64,000 bases of DNA from Paenibacillus timonensis (GTDB lineage Bacteria > Bacillota > Bacilli > Paenibacillales > Paenibacillaceae): the NCBI RefSeq assembly GCF_009725205.1, contig NZ_WNZY01000009.1:1-64000 (forward strand), in the 5' to 3' direction. Shown here one piece after another: positions 8,857 to 17,970 of this stretch (positions are counted from its first letter, which is position 1; each line of letters begins with the position of its first letter). A model generated the notes under the pieces. The model worked only from the letters and a program-made list of their open reading frames with translations. It searched no databases and was not told where the DNA came from. A program made the translations under genes and the position numbers.

Positions 8857-10311
8857 TTATCCTCGCTCCTTGCCCAGTAGTGATAGCTCTGCAGAGGCTT
8901 CGGTGGAAGCTTCTGCGGAGGTGCCTATGGAGGCCTCCCCTTCGCTGTCCGCCCCTTTGTACTTCCGCACCGAAAGCCACGACAGCCCCAGATGCAGCAC
9001 GTATCCCAGCGTGGACGCTGCGCTGAACAGCCCGATGGCAACCTCCACCGACTGCTGCGTATACCAGGCGAAGTACAGGGAACCCAAGATCAACGCCGTG
9101 CGAATGATCTCCCGATACAAGTGCAGGTCCTGACGCTCCATGACATCGATCGTAGAGCCGACGGAGTTGGCCACAAACTGGCTCAGGTACATGATCGACA
9201 GGATGCGAATAAAGCTGCCCGACCGGGCCCACTCCTCGCCGAACAGGAAGGAGAACATATACGGGCCGACGGCTACGATGAAGAAGATGACCAATGCGCC
9301 GAACAGAAAGACGTTGCGAACCGTTTTGCGGAACAAAGGATAAAGTCTGTGGGGATGATTGATCATGGAGTCGGCGGATTCCGCCAAATACACGTTGCGA
9401 ACAGAGGTCATAATCAACGTCATCGGGGAGCCGAGAATGCGCTGGCAGAGCGCAAACCAGCCGGCCACCTGTGGACCGTAGAACGAAGCGAGCAGGATGG
9501 TTGGCACGTACAGCACAACGCTATTCAACAGACCGGCGGCCATCGACAGAAACGGAAACCTCCGGTACCGGTAGGCGCTCTCTTTCAGGTCGGCCCAATC
9601 CGAGGTAATGGCCTGGCTTTTGACATCCCGGCGCCACAGCCTCCACTGCGGCAGCAAACCGCCGAAGCGTCCGATGATATCACCGATGATCAACCCCAGC
9701 GGGCCGAGGTTGAATAAGCTAAGCCCAATTTGCGAGGAAACCTGGCTGAGGCTTTGCGTATATTTCGTCCGTGCCAGCGGTTTGAAGTATTTTTTGCGGA
9801 TCGACCAGTAGTTCAGGATTTGGTAAAACCCGGCGCCGAACAAGCTGACGATAAAGAACAGGTAATAGTGCGTCAAATAGGACTCGTGCAGCCAAGCCGA
9901 CAGAGGCTCCTCTAAGATATGAATCCCGATGCCGCTGGCGATGCTGACCCCGACGCAGATGCGCAGCGACAAACTCAGCACGTTGGAGGCGGTGCGGTCA
10001 TCCTCTGGTAGAGTTATGGCATTTTCGTAGGAAAAAGAGATGACCATCAGCAAAATCCCGATGATGGACAGGTACATGGAGTACGTGCCGTATTCCGTCG
10101 GCGAATAAAGACGCGTCAACACCGGCAGCGTCGCCATCACGATCACCTGGCTGATCATCGTTCCGCTGGCCAGCACGGCCACGTTCCGCAGGAACCCGTC
10201 ATTCATGAGCTTCCGCAGTAGGCCGGGCAGGTTCCGGATCCGCAGCAGCTTCCCGAGTTGCCTGAGATAGCGGATGAATGGGGAGAAGAGATTCTTCATC
10301 ATGTTTGGCAT
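8857..10311 (-). CDS. Wzx-type polysaccharide flippase
   Basis: MOP-superfamily membrane transporter expected to flip undecaprenyl-linked EPS repeat units across the membrane. Residues from about 40 on show the polysaccharide-synthesis signature (ASGTMISQVIVMATLPVL, RLYSPTEYGTYSMYLS) and some twelve hydrophobic segments over 484 residues. The C-terminal tail (DSEGEASIGTSAEASTEASAEL) is Ala/Ser/Glu-rich and repetitive. The start is the ATG at 10311 with AAAGGA six bases before it. It follows the aminotransferase by 22 bp. Confidence 0.9.
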   Translation of the reverse strand: MPNMMKNLFSPFIRYLRQLGKLLRIRNLPGLLRKLMNDGFLRNVAVLASGTMISQVIVMATLPVLTRLYSPTEYGTYSMYLSIIGILLMVISFSYENAITLPEDDRTASNVLSLSLRICVGVSIASGIGIHILEEPLSAWLHESYLTHYYLFFIVSLFGAGFYQILNYWSIRKKYFKPLARTKYTQSLSQVSSQIGLSLFNLGPLGLIIGDIIGRFGGLLPQWRLWRRDVKSQAITSDWADLKESAYRYRRFPFLSMAAGLLNSVVLYVPTILLASFYGPQVAGWFALCQRILGSPMTLIMTSVRNVYLAESADSMINHPHRLYPLFRKTVRNVFLFGALVIFFIVAVGPYMFSFLFGEEWARSGSFIRILSIMYLSQFVANSVGSTIDVMERQDLHLYREIIRTALILGSLYFAWYTQQSVEVAIGLFSAASTLGYVLHLGLSWLSVRKYKGADSEGEASIGTSAEASTEASAELSLLGKERG

Positions 10312-10333
10312 AGCCGTCCTTTAATAAAATAAA

Positions 10334-11530
10334 TTAGCCCATCAGCCTGCGAAGGTGTCCCGCGATGTGTTCCTGCACGTCCGCCTCGATCTGCGGCCAA
10401 ATCGGCAGGGACAGCACTTCCTGCGACAACCGTTCCGCCAGCGGAAACGTCAGGCCGCGGTCGGCATAAACGGGAAGCCGATGGACCGGCAGCGGGTAAT
10501 ACACGATGCTGCTGATACCGGCTTCGGCTAACCCCGCCTGGAGCGCATCCCGCTGGCCGTTCAGCACGCGCACCGTATATTGGTGGAACACCTGCTTGTT
10601 GCCGTCCGGCACCTCGCCTGGAAGCATCAACCCGGGGATGTCCCGCAGCAGATCATGATAGCGCGCCGCGGCCTGACGGCGGTCTTCGTTCCATGCCTCA
10701 ATATGGGGCAGCTTGACCCGGAGGATGGCCGCCTGAATCTCATCAAGCCGGGAATTGAAGCCCACACGTTCGTTGTAGTATTTTCGCTTCGAGCCATGGG
10801 TCCGCAGCATCGCCGCAGTTTCGGCCAACCTGGAATCGTTTGTCACCAGCAAGCCGCCATCCCCATAAGCCCCAAGATTCTTTGACGGAAAAAAGGAATA
10901 ACAGCCCATCTCCCCAATCGTTCCGATCTTCCGTCCCCCTGCTTCGGCGCCAAACGCCTGGGCCGCATCCTCAATCACGATCAACCCCCGACGGCTGGCC
11001 AGGTCCATCAACCGCTCCATGTCCAGCGGACGGCCGAACAGGTGCACGGGGATAACCGCCTTCGTGCGCGTCGTTAACGCCGCCTCCAGGCTGTCCAGAT
11101 CTAGGTTGTACGTCAACGGATCGACCTCGGCAAAAACCGGCTCCGCCCCCACCCGACTGATAGCCTCCGCCGTGGCGAAGAACGTGAACGGCGTCGTAAT
11201 TACCTCGTCGCCAGGCCCGATTCCAGCTGCCAGCAAAGCGATGACCAGCGCGTCTGTGCCGGAATTCAACGCAATCGCATGTTTGGTTCCCAAGTATTCG
11301 GCGGCTTCCTGCTCCAATTGTTTGACCTGGTTGCCCATGATGAACGCCGCTTCGTCCAGCACACTCTCGATGGCCTGCATCACCTGCGGCTTAAGCTCCG
11401 CAACCTCCCGCTTCAGATCCAGCAGGGGAATCGCCGACTGCGGTTTTCCTGCGGCCGTCGCCGTTCCCGAATCCGTCAGTTTACCGACCGTGCTGTCTGT
11501 TTGTTGTCCTCCGATACGTAATGGTTCCAT
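10334..11530 (-). CDS. DegT/DnrJ/EryC1 PLP sugar aminotransferase (WbpE-like)
   Basis: PLP-dependent aminotransferase acting on a nucleotide keto-sugar. Visible signatures are NSGTDALVIAL (phosphate binding), VIEDAAQAFGAE and FFPSKNLGAYGDGG with the Schiff-base lysine K217. The first 33 residues before AIPLLDLK are extra compared with most family members. Its neighbours (UDP-sugar dehydrogenase, Gfo/Idh/MocA oxidoreductase, hexapeptide acetyltransferase) match the WbpA-B-E-D set, so the likely reaction is glutamate-dependent amination of UDP-2-acetamido-3-keto-glucuronic acid. That assignment is context inference; the family is certain. Confidence 0.9.
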   Translation of the reverse strand: MEPLRIGGQQTDSTVGKLTDSGTATAAGKPQSAIPLLDLKREVAELKPQVMQAIESVLDEAAFIMGNQVKQLEQEAAEYLGTKHAIALNSGTDALVIALLAAGIGPGDEVITTPFTFFATAEAISRVGAEPVFAEVDPLTYNLDLDSLEAALTTRTKAVIPVHLFGRPLDMERLMDLASRRGLIVIEDAAQAFGAEAGGRKIGTIGEMGCYSFFPSKNLGAYGDGGLLVTNDSRLAETAAMLRTHGSKRKYYNERVGFNSRLDEIQAAILRVKLPHIEAWNEDRRQAAARYHDLLRDIPGLMLPGEVPDGNKQVFHQYTVRVLNGQRDALQAGLAEAGISSIVYYPLPVHRLPVYADRGLTFPLAERLSQEVLSLPIWPQIEADVQEHIAGHLRRLMG

Positions 11531-11536
11531 GCCCGC

Positions 11537-12124
11537 TCACCCTTCCTTAATAATCGCCACGGCGTCCTGCTCCAGCCGGTATTCCCGCCCGCAATCGCCG
11601 CACCGTCCTGCCCCGCCGCTAAAGCCCAGCGTCTTGCCGCAGCGGCACACCCAGCCAATGCGCCGACCGGGTACTCCGGCGATTAGCGCATAAGGCTGCA
11701 CATCACGGGTGACGACAGCCCCGGCTGCGACCAAAGCCCACTCCCCGATCGTTACCCCGCATACGATGGTAGCGTTCGCTCCGATCGATGCGCCGCGCCC
11801 GACCCGCGTCCTGAGATAATCCTCGCTGCGGTTGCGAGGAAACGCCGCACGTGGTGTCCGCACATTGGTAAAGACCATGCTTGGCCCGCAAAACACCTCG
11901 TCCTCCAAAATGACGCCTTCGTAAACGGAGACGTTGTTTTGGATTTTGACTCCGTTGCCGATGCTGACGCGGTCTGCGATGTAGACGTTCTGCCCCAGGC
12001 TGCACCGGCTGCCGACGACCGCGCCGGACGACACGTGGGCGAAATGCCACACTTTCGTCCCTTCCCCAACCTGTGCCCCCGGGTCGACAACCGCGGTTTC
12101 ATGAATATATCCGTATCCGTTCAT
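11537..12124 (-). CDS. Hexapeptide-repeat sugar N-acetyltransferase (WbpD-like) with Zn-ribbon tail
   Basis: Left-handed beta-helix acyltransferase. Repeated [IV]G-x4 hexapeptides run from about residue 12 to 150 (for example VGSRCSLGQNVYIADRVSIG, GASIGANATI), ending in the usual NPRR-like VPGRRIGWV. After this a four-cysteine knuckle (C160, C162, C175, C178 in CRCG...CGDCG) resembles a zinc ribbon. It lies between the aminotransferase (6 bp downstream) and the UDP-sugar dehydrogenase, consistent with acetyl-CoA-dependent acetylation of the 3-amino group of a UDP-diamino-uronic acid. Confidence 0.88.
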   Translation of the reverse strand: MNGYGYIHETAVVDPGAQVGEGTKVWHFAHVSSGAVVGSRCSLGQNVYIADRVSIGNGVKIQNNVSVYEGVILEDEVFCGPSMVFTNVRTPRAAFPRNRSEDYLRTRVGRGASIGANATIVCGVTIGEWALVAAGAVVTRDVQPYALIAGVPGRRIGWVCRCGKTLGFSGGAGRCGDCGREYRLEQDAVAIIKEG

Positions 12125-12240
12125 GTGATTAACTCCTCATAAGGTTAATGGGTGAGTCTCCGCGCAAACCGCCAATTGATGTAAAAGTACAGCATTCTGT
12201 AACTGAACTCGTCGGCAGCACCAAGCCAGGCGAGCGAACA

Positions 12241-13602
12241 CTACAGCAAGTAATACCGCTCCGGCTTCTCCTGGTCCTTCATGGCGTTCCGGGTATCGAG
12301 CAGACAGCGGCTGGTGCGGCCGATCAGCTCATAGTCAAAGCCCGAATGATCGGTCGCGATCACCGCGATATCGGCCTCCCGCAAACGCTGCTCGGTCAGT
12401 TCCTCGCACGTATAGGTGAGGCCATGGTGCTTGAACTCCGCGATATGCGTGTCACTGGTCCATACGGTAGCGCCCCGCTCCTCCAGCAGCTCGATCATCT
12501 TCAGCACCGGCGATTCGCGGTAATCGTCGATGTCCTTTTTGTACGCGACGCCCAGCAAATAGACGGTCGAGCCGCTCAGCGATTTGCGATCCCCGTTTAA
12601 GATGTCGCCGATCCGCCGCACGACGAACTCGGGCATCGCATTGTTGATCTCCCCCGCCAACTCGATCAATCGGGTATGGTATCCGTACTCCCGCGCTTTC
12701 CAGGTCAGGTAAAACGGATCGACGGGGATGCAATGTCCGCCCAATCCCGGGCCCGGATAAAAAGCCATAAATCCATAGGGCTTGGACTTCGCCGCTTCGA
12801 TCACTTCCCACACGTTGATTCCCATCCGGCTGCAGAGAACAGCCATCTCATTCGCCAAAGCGATGTTGATATGGCGGAAGGTGTTCTCGTAAATCTTCTC
12901 CATTTCCGCGACAGCCGGGCTGGATACGACGTGCACATCACCGTTCAGGACCTGCCGGTACAACGCTTCGGCTACCTCCGAGCATGCAGGCGTGACGCCG
13001 CCGACGACCTTGGGCGTATTCTTTGTGTTGTAGGTTTTGTTGCCGGGGTCCACCCGTTCCGGGGAATACGCCAGGAAAAAATCCACCCCGCACCGAAGTC
13101 CCGTCGCCTCGAGGATTGGCTTCACCAGCTCCTCCGTCGTCCCGGGGTATGTGGTGCTTTCCAGCACGACCAGCATGCCCGGATGCAGAAAACGAGCGAT
13201 CTCCCGCGTGGAATTCTCCACGTAGCTCGTATCCGGCTGCTGATAAATATCCAACGGGGTCGGTACGCAGATCGCTACGGCGTCCACTTCCTGCAAAAAT
13301 GCATACTCGGCGGTGGCCAGCAGCCGCCCGTCTTCCACCATCCCGCGCAAGTCCTCGTCTACGACATCACCTATGTAGTTGTGACCGCGGTTCAGCATTT
13401 CGATTTTCCGGCTCTGCACGTCAAAGCCGATGACCCGATAGCCCGCTTTCGCTTTCTCGACCGCCAGGGGCAGACCGACATACCCCAACCCAATCACACC
13501 GATTACCGCGGTTTTGTCCCTTAGCTTACGCAGCAGCTCGGCTTGCCCGTTCCCGGAATTTTTCGTATTCTCCATCCAACTGCTTTGCATCCCGCTATGC
13601 AT
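12241..13602 (-). CDS. UDP-N-acetylglucosamine-type 6-dehydrogenase (WbpA-like)
   Basis: Oxidises a UDP-sugar at C6 to the uronic acid with two NAD+. The Rossmann motif GVIGLGYVGLPLA is at about residues 35-47, VPTPLD follows at 113-118, and the catalytic cysteine is C291 in GLGGHCIPVDPFYL. VPTP and the C-terminal domain are closer to UDP-HexNAc dehydrogenases than to UDP-glucose dehydrogenases. About 30 residues precede the core; the ATG at 13602 has AAGGAGG nine bases upstream, so the extension is kept. A gap of 116 bp separates it from the acetyltransferase downstream. With the next genes it probably starts a UDP-diacetamido-uronate pathway. Confidence 0.9.
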   Translation of the reverse strand: MHSGMQSSWMENTKNSGNGQAELLRKLRDKTAVIGVIGLGYVGLPLAVEKAKAGYRVIGFDVQSRKIEMLNRGHNYIGDVVDEDLRGMVEDGRLLATAEYAFLQEVDAVAICVPTPLDIYQQPDTSYVENSTREIARFLHPGMLVVLESTTYPGTTEELVKPILEATGLRCGVDFFLAYSPERVDPGNKTYNTKNTPKVVGGVTPACSEVAEALYRQVLNGDVHVVSSPAVAEMEKIYENTFRHINIALANEMAVLCSRMGINVWEVIEAAKSKPYGFMAFYPGPGLGGHCIPVDPFYLTWKAREYGYHTRLIELAGEINNAMPEFVVRRIGDILNGDRKSLSGSTVYLLGVAYKKDIDDYRESPVLKMIELLEERGATVWTSDTHIAEFKHHGLTYTCEELTEQRLREADIAVIATDHSGFDYELIGRTSRCLLDTRNAMKDQEKPERYYLL

Positions 13603-13619
13603 CAGCTATCGCCTCCTTC

Positions 13620-14639
13620 CTATCTAAAGGTATGGGCAGGTTCACCGCTGCCCCCGCCGGTCATGTCCAGGGCCAGCTTCACGGCGCGAATGCCGTCCTC
13701 CAGCGAGATCTCTGGTTCCCGGTCTTCCCGAACGGCCCGGACCAAGTCAGCAATGATGCACTGGTGACCCGGCACGCCGTAAGGATCCTCGTCCACCTTG
13801 CGGATCAACGCCTCCGTCTCTTCCCGTGACATCGAAGCGCATACCCAATGCCGGATCCAATTGGCCGTCTTGCCACCGATCACGGAGTAGCCTTCCTCCC
13901 CGAACACGGAGATGCTTTCCTCGAGGTTATGCCCGTACACCGTGGTGGCGGCTTCGATCACGCCCAGCGCGCCGCTGTCCAGCCGGATCGCCGCGATCGC
14001 CACATCCTCCGCTTCGATCTGCTTCAGCCGTGTGGCTGTCAGCGACTTCACCTCTGCAACCGGGCCGAACAACCATTGCAGCAAGTCCAGGCCATGAATC
14101 GCCTGATTCAGCAGAACACCGCCGTCCATTGCCTTCGTTCCCCGCCAGGCCGCCTGATCGTAATAGGCTTGGCTGCGGTTCCAGCGAACGGTCATGTTCA
14201 CGTGGCTCAGCTTGCCGAACCGCTGCTCTGCCAGCGCCATCTGAAGCACTCTCATCGCCGGTCGGTACCGATTCGGATGTACGACCGTTGCTTTGACGCC
14301 GCTGAAGCGAACGGCTTGCCGCAGCTGCTCTGCCTCCGTCAGGTCCAGCGTCACTGGCTTCTCCAACACGAGATGCTTGCCCGCCCGGAGCGCCTCCAGC
14401 GCCAGTGCCCCGTGCAACCCGCTGGGCGCGCAGATGCATACCGCGTCAATGTCCGGCTGCTGCGCCAGCATGGTGCCGAGGTCCGGATAAGACGCGGCCG
14501 GCGTGATCGCTCGCAGCTCCTCCAAACGGGCCGGATTCGGATCGCACATAGCCACTAGTCTAGCGCCTTCCGTTTTTTCAATCGCGTCGATATGCTTGTA
14601 AGCAATATGCCCGCAGCCCGCGATGGCGAAATTCATCAT
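13620..14639 (-). CDS. Gfo/Idh/MocA oxidoreductase (WbpB-like)
   Basis: NAD(P)-dependent sugar dehydrogenase. The N-terminal Rossmann motif FAIAGCGHIAYKHIDAI and the family hallmark EKP (93-95) are present; the C-terminal half is the alpha/beta dimerisation domain. In the WbpA-B-E-D pathway this family oxidises C3 of UDP-GlcNAcA before transamination, and its place 17 bp ahead of the dehydrogenase gene supports that role. Start and upstream stop overlap (ATGATG with GGGAGGG before it). Substrate assignment is by context only. Confidence 0.88.
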   Translation of the reverse strand: MMNFAIAGCGHIAYKHIDAIEKTEGARLVAMCDPNPARLEELRAITPAASYPDLGTMLAQQPDIDAVCICAPSGLHGALALEALRAGKHLVLEKPVTLDLTEAEQLRQAVRFSGVKATVVHPNRYRPAMRVLQMALAEQRFGKLSHVNMTVRWNRSQAYYDQAAWRGTKAMDGGVLLNQAIHGLDLLQWLFGPVAEVKSLTATRLKQIEAEDVAIAAIRLDSGALGVIEAATTVYGHNLEESISVFGEEGYSVIGGKTANWIRHWVCASMSREETEALIRKVDEDPYGVPGHQCIIADLVRAVREDREPEISLEDGIRAVKLALDMTGGGSGEPAHTFR

Positions 14640-15328
14640 TTGACCGCCCTCCCTTTATATTTCTTCTCGATCCGGACCAGGGCGTCTCCAAGCTCCGAAT
14701 AGTCATCCGGCAGGTGCCGACGAGCCTGTCGGCTTTTTTTGTTGCGCATATGGCGGGCATCCAGAAACAGCGCCAAGCTCAGTCCCGCAAACAAACCCAC
14801 GAAGCTGGCGAGCGCGAGATTCAACGCCTTGCGCGGGCTGACCGGCGTCTTCGTCTCCTCCAGACTGGCGTAATCGAGAATGGAAACATTGGCTCCTTCC
14901 ACGATTTCTTTGGATTTGGCGATAAACGTTTCGGCGAAGGCGTTGGCGATGGCTACCGCCTGCTTAGGCTCGTCTCCTGTATATGACAACAGGATTACCA
15001 GCGTGCCCGGATCGGTGCGGACTTTGATCTTTTTCAGCATTTGGATGACCGTGTCAGGGGTGGATACCTTCTTTTTGACCTCGGCGGCGACATAACGGCT
15101 TTGAATGGTATCCTCATAGGTTTTGGTCAGCATTTGGCTGGCCAGAAACTCATTGTACGTACTCGATTCCGGATTCGAGGCGATATTGGCGACCAGACTT
15201 ACATTCGCGCGGTAGGAGGGGGTCACCACTTCATTCAGAAGAACAGCCAGTCCGACGCAAGCCGCCAATACGATGATAAATGCCAGAAAATGCCGCCGGA
15301 CGGCGTTCCACACGGCTACCATATCCAT
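14636..15328 (-). CDS. YveK/CapA/Wzz-type chain-length and tyrosine-kinase adaptor
   Basis: Membrane adaptor that regulates polymer length and, in Firmicutes, switches on a separate cytoplasmic BY-kinase. Two membrane helices (about 14-33 and 169-189) flank an extracellular Wzz domain; the proline motif TPVSPRKALN precedes the second helix. The cytoplasmic tail after TM2 is about 40 residues and very basic. No BY-kinase or tyrosine phosphatase gene is visible anywhere in this operon, so the partner must be encoded elsewhere or be absent. Confidence 0.9.
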   Translation of the reverse strand: MDMVAVWNAVRRHFLAFIIVLAACVGLAVLLNEVVTPSYRANVSLVANIASNPESSTYNEFLASQMLTKTYEDTIQSRYVAAEVKKKVSTPDTVIQMLKKIKVRTDPGTLVILLSYTGDEPKQAVAIANAFAETFIAKSKEIVEGANVSILDYASLEETKTPVSPRKALNLALASFVGLFAGLSLALFLDARHMRNKKSRQARRHLPDDYSELGDALVRIEKKYKGRAVK

Positions 15329-15339
15329 GATTGTTCACC

Positions 15340-16401
15340 TCATTCGATTAATGCCTGCAAGCTCCGGTTCTCTGTAAATTCCACAGGTTCATCCAGGATA
15401 GCCATTGCCGCTTTCTCCGTTCCCGCCAGAACCCGTTCCCCAAGCTCTTCCATGTTCAGGCTGATCATCCCGTACTGTTCGGACAAAAGGCGGTAGTGTT
15501 TCACTACGGCTTCCAACGATCTGAACGTCTCATCTTCTGCCGCGTTGTAGGGATGAAGCCAGAGATGATACACCTGTCCCTGCCGGGCGGCATGGGTCAT
15601 ACTGTCCTTGATCCTCTTGATTCGAAGTGGCTCCAGCCGCCTGAGCGGTCCTGGCGGTGTCCGGAAGAAGAAGCTTGCCGGCAGATCGATCGGCAGTCTA
15701 GGCGAAATCGAATCCACCGGGTATGTGTGATGCCCGGTCAGGTTCATGTAGCTGTCGCCGAGCCTGAGTGCCCGGCGCAGAATGTGATCGGAAACCGAAT
15801 ATCCCGCCCTGTATAGCGAGTGGCGTGGATTTCCCCGGTAGGTCTTGAAACCGAGTTCCGGGAGTTTGCGCATGTACTGACTGCGCAGCTGGTTGCGCGG
15901 GAGCACTAGGCTTTGGAGGTGAATCCCTCTTTTCTCCGCTACAGCTACGGCAGCTTGCAGGTCGCTGTAAAACTCGTCGACAGTCTGTCCTTTCTCCATA
16001 CAGTAGAAATGCGAAAACGTATGCGAGCCAATCGCTTGGCCCGGCGTTCGGCGGATATGCTCGATCAGCGTTGGAGCAAAGAAGTAAGGATCTTCTGCCT
16101 CACCGTCCCCAACAGATCCGGCTTCGATCTCACCGTAAGGCGAAAGCCTATTGTCGGCGTAACTAGGCCTAAGTGCCGGCAGACCGGCCAGCAGTTCGTG
16201 ACGATCCGCAAAAAACAGCATTCCCACCGTCGCCCAAGTTGCATGGACGCCGCACTCCCGGAACAACTCTAGCACGTCGGAAATCCGTTCCCTCTCTCGC
16301 AACCATTTCGTTCCATACTCCGCCTTGGTATAAAGATCGCGGACTCCCCAATAGAGCTCGAAATCGAGCGAAACGACTAAGATTCCCGCTTCCTCCGCCA
16401 A
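15340..16401 (-). CDS. NodB-type polysaccharide deacetylase family protein
   Basis: Predicted N-deacetylase of an amino-sugar polymer or precursor. SLDFELYWG carries the first metal-site Asp (D13) and GSHTFSH carries H127 and H131. The usual second Asp of the TFDD motif is replaced in SLDFE, so the catalytic base arrangement may differ. There is no signal peptide. The start is a TTG at 16401 preceded by AGGTGAG at good spacing. It stands 11 bp ahead of the adaptor gene. A promoter-like pair lies between this gene and the beta-helix gene upstream. Confidence 0.82.
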   Translation of the reverse strand: MAEEAGILVVSLDFELYWGVRDLYTKAEYGTKWLRERERISDVLELFRECGVHATWATVGMLFFADRHELLAGLPALRPSYADNRLSPYGEIEAGSVGDGEAEDPYFFAPTLIEHIRRTPGQAIGSHTFSHFYCMEKGQTVDEFYSDLQAAVAVAEKRGIHLQSLVLPRNQLRSQYMRKLPELGFKTYRGNPRHSLYRAGYSVSDHILRRALRLGDSYMNLTGHHTYPVDSISPRLPIDLPASFFFRTPPGPLRRLEPLRIKRIKDSMTHAARQGQVYHLWLHPYNAAEDETFRSLEAVVKHYRLLSEQYGMISLNMEELGERVLAGTEKAAMAILDEPVEFTENRSLQALIE

Positions 16402-16461
16402 TTTTGACTCACCTCTTTTCGGGCCAAGCTGTGGTATCTACCGTTCTACCAAGTTGGTTGC

Positions 16462-16491
16462 TATATAGTCTTATATTCCGCGTCCTGCCAA
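16462..16491 (-). promoter_or_regulatory. Candidate SigA promoter inside the EPS operon
   Basis: On the minus strand TTGGCA (16491-16486) and TATATA (16467-16462) are separated by 18 bp, about 60 bp before the TTG start at 16401. It would allow the deacetylase-to-priming-transferase block to be expressed apart from the beta-helix gene. Confidence 0.4.
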
Positions 16492-16526
16492 TTTAGTAGC
16501 CCGATTTATAAAATTCACCTTACGTT

Positions 16527-17801
16527 TTATTGAACCACCACGTTTTGATTGGTCGTCGAGGAGGTCTTCACCTTGAAAGAGGCAGCGGTAACTCGGTTCC
16601 CCGTACAGAGGAGATTCCTTTGCGAGTACCCGCGCAGATACGTCGTCAGGTCGATCCCGCCGCCCTTCGGCATGCGGATCACGTTGTTTTCGATTCGCCC
16701 ATTCTCGGCGTTTTGCCAAGTCCAAATCCCTCGCTCGCCGTTTTGCAGCTCATTGCCCCCGATGACGAAATCGCGAATATTCCCGAGGCGAATCGCCGTC
16801 GTTCCTTTGATCTCACTTTGGCTCCCCATGGTGATGGCATTGCCTTGAATGGTCACTTTCTCAACGACCGGCCCAGCCCCGACTTCGATCGCGGCGTAGA
16901 AGCTGCCCCTGCCGGCAATTTGGTTTCCCTCTACTTCGCTATCTCCCCCGTAGATGCTGATCGCCGCATACATGTCCGGAGCCAATCGGCCTTTTTCCAC
17001 GCCCATATAGAAGTTGTTGCTCAAATAAGGATTGTTGATCGTATTGCCGCGCACAGCGACCCCTTTCGCAAACACCTTGACCGCCCGTTTGGCGCAATAA
17101 TCGAAGCGGTTTCCGACGATTTGACTACCGACTGGGGTACCGCGATTCTCTTCCATGGCCGGGTCCTCGTAATAAATGCCGTCGCCATCGTCCGCCGGCC
17201 CGATATGGTGAATGCTGCAGCCGATGATCGATACCTTTTGTGCGGCCCGCTCCTTGCTCCCCCAGGTTGTTGTGACGTAAATTCCTCGGGCGACAAGACC
17301 GGCTCCGCCTCCGTTTCGAGCGATGACGTCCGCAATCTCTGCGCCCTGGATGGCAATCGACTCCGTGTTGCCGAGTACGACGATGCCGGACACAACCCCC
17401 GCATAATAATCGCTGCGCCGGTCACTGCTATGCGTGGCCCCCTGGACGAGCAACCCTTGAACCGTAACTCGTGCGCTACCCCCGGCGATCGTCAGCACCC
17501 GGTTCACCCGCCGATTGCCATCAAGGACAAGGCCGGTCAACAGAGTGTCTTTGCCCGTCACCCGCATAAGTTCCCACCCAAAGCCGCTGGACCCCGCGCG
17601 AATGATCGAGGTACGTCCGTCTCCCTTGAGCGTGGTATTGCCCCCAACCCTCAACGTTTTGGCCGGATTGACCAGGTAAACTCCCTTGGGAAAATAAACG
17701 GTATCTCCGGTTGACGCCGCCTGGTTCAGCGCTTTCTGAATCGCCGTGGTATCGTCTGTAACTCCGTTCCCCTTCGCCCCGAAATTCGTTACTGTTATCA
17801 T
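16527..17801 (-). CDS. Right-handed beta-helix (pectate-lyase superfamily) protein
   Basis: The N-terminus MITVTNFGAKGNGVTDDTTA is the classic opening of the Pectate_lyase_3/GH28-related fold, and the body shows repeated short Asn/Gly/Ile-rich coils (about 130-400). Such proteins bind, cleave or epimerise acidic polysaccharides. At the head of an operon that appears to make uronic acid sugars, a lyase or C5-epimerase acting on the EPS is a reasonable inference. No signal peptide or membrane segment is visible. The start has GGAGGG six bases upstream. Catalytic residues cannot be named from the sequence. Confidence 0.8.
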   Translation of the reverse strand: MITVTNFGAKGNGVTDDTTAIQKALNQAASTGDTVYFPKGVYLVNPAKTLRVGGNTTLKGDGRTSIIRAGSSGFGWELMRVTGKDTLLTGLVLDGNRRVNRVLTIAGGSARVTVQGLLVQGATHSSDRRSDYYAGVVSGIVVLGNTESIAIQGAEIADVIARNGGGAGLVARGIYVTTTWGSKERAAQKVSIIGCSIHHIGPADDGDGIYYEDPAMEENRGTPVGSQIVGNRFDYCAKRAVKVFAKGVAVRGNTINNPYLSNNFYMGVEKGRLAPDMYAAISIYGGDSEVEGNQIAGRGSFYAAIEVGAGPVVEKVTIQGNAITMGSQSEIKGTTAIRLGNIRDFVIGGNELQNGERGIWTWQNAENGRIENNVIRMPKGGGIDLTTYLRGYSQRNLLCTGNRVTAASFKVKTSSTTNQNVVVQ

Positions 17802-17970
17802 GGTCTTCCCTCCTATGCATTCGTTTGATTATATATAATGCCAAGTCTCTCCGAAGGGAGCGGCTGATGGCCATGTTGGTCCCGCCCGCCTCCACGCATA
17901 TTCGTATGGACAAGATCATAGGCTGGCAGTAAGGCACGGTATGCCTTAAAAAGAAACCAGAGGTAATCCT
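17802..17970. promoter_or_regulatory. Divergent promoter region between EPS operon and FemX-like gene
   Basis: This 169-bp gap must carry the start signals for both directions. It contains an AT-rich ATTATATATAAT palindrome about 20 bp before the beta-helix gene and the inverted repeat AAGGCA-cggta-TGCCTT (17931-17947) 24 bp before the plus-strand gene. No convincing -35 box could be paired with either. Confidence 0.35.
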
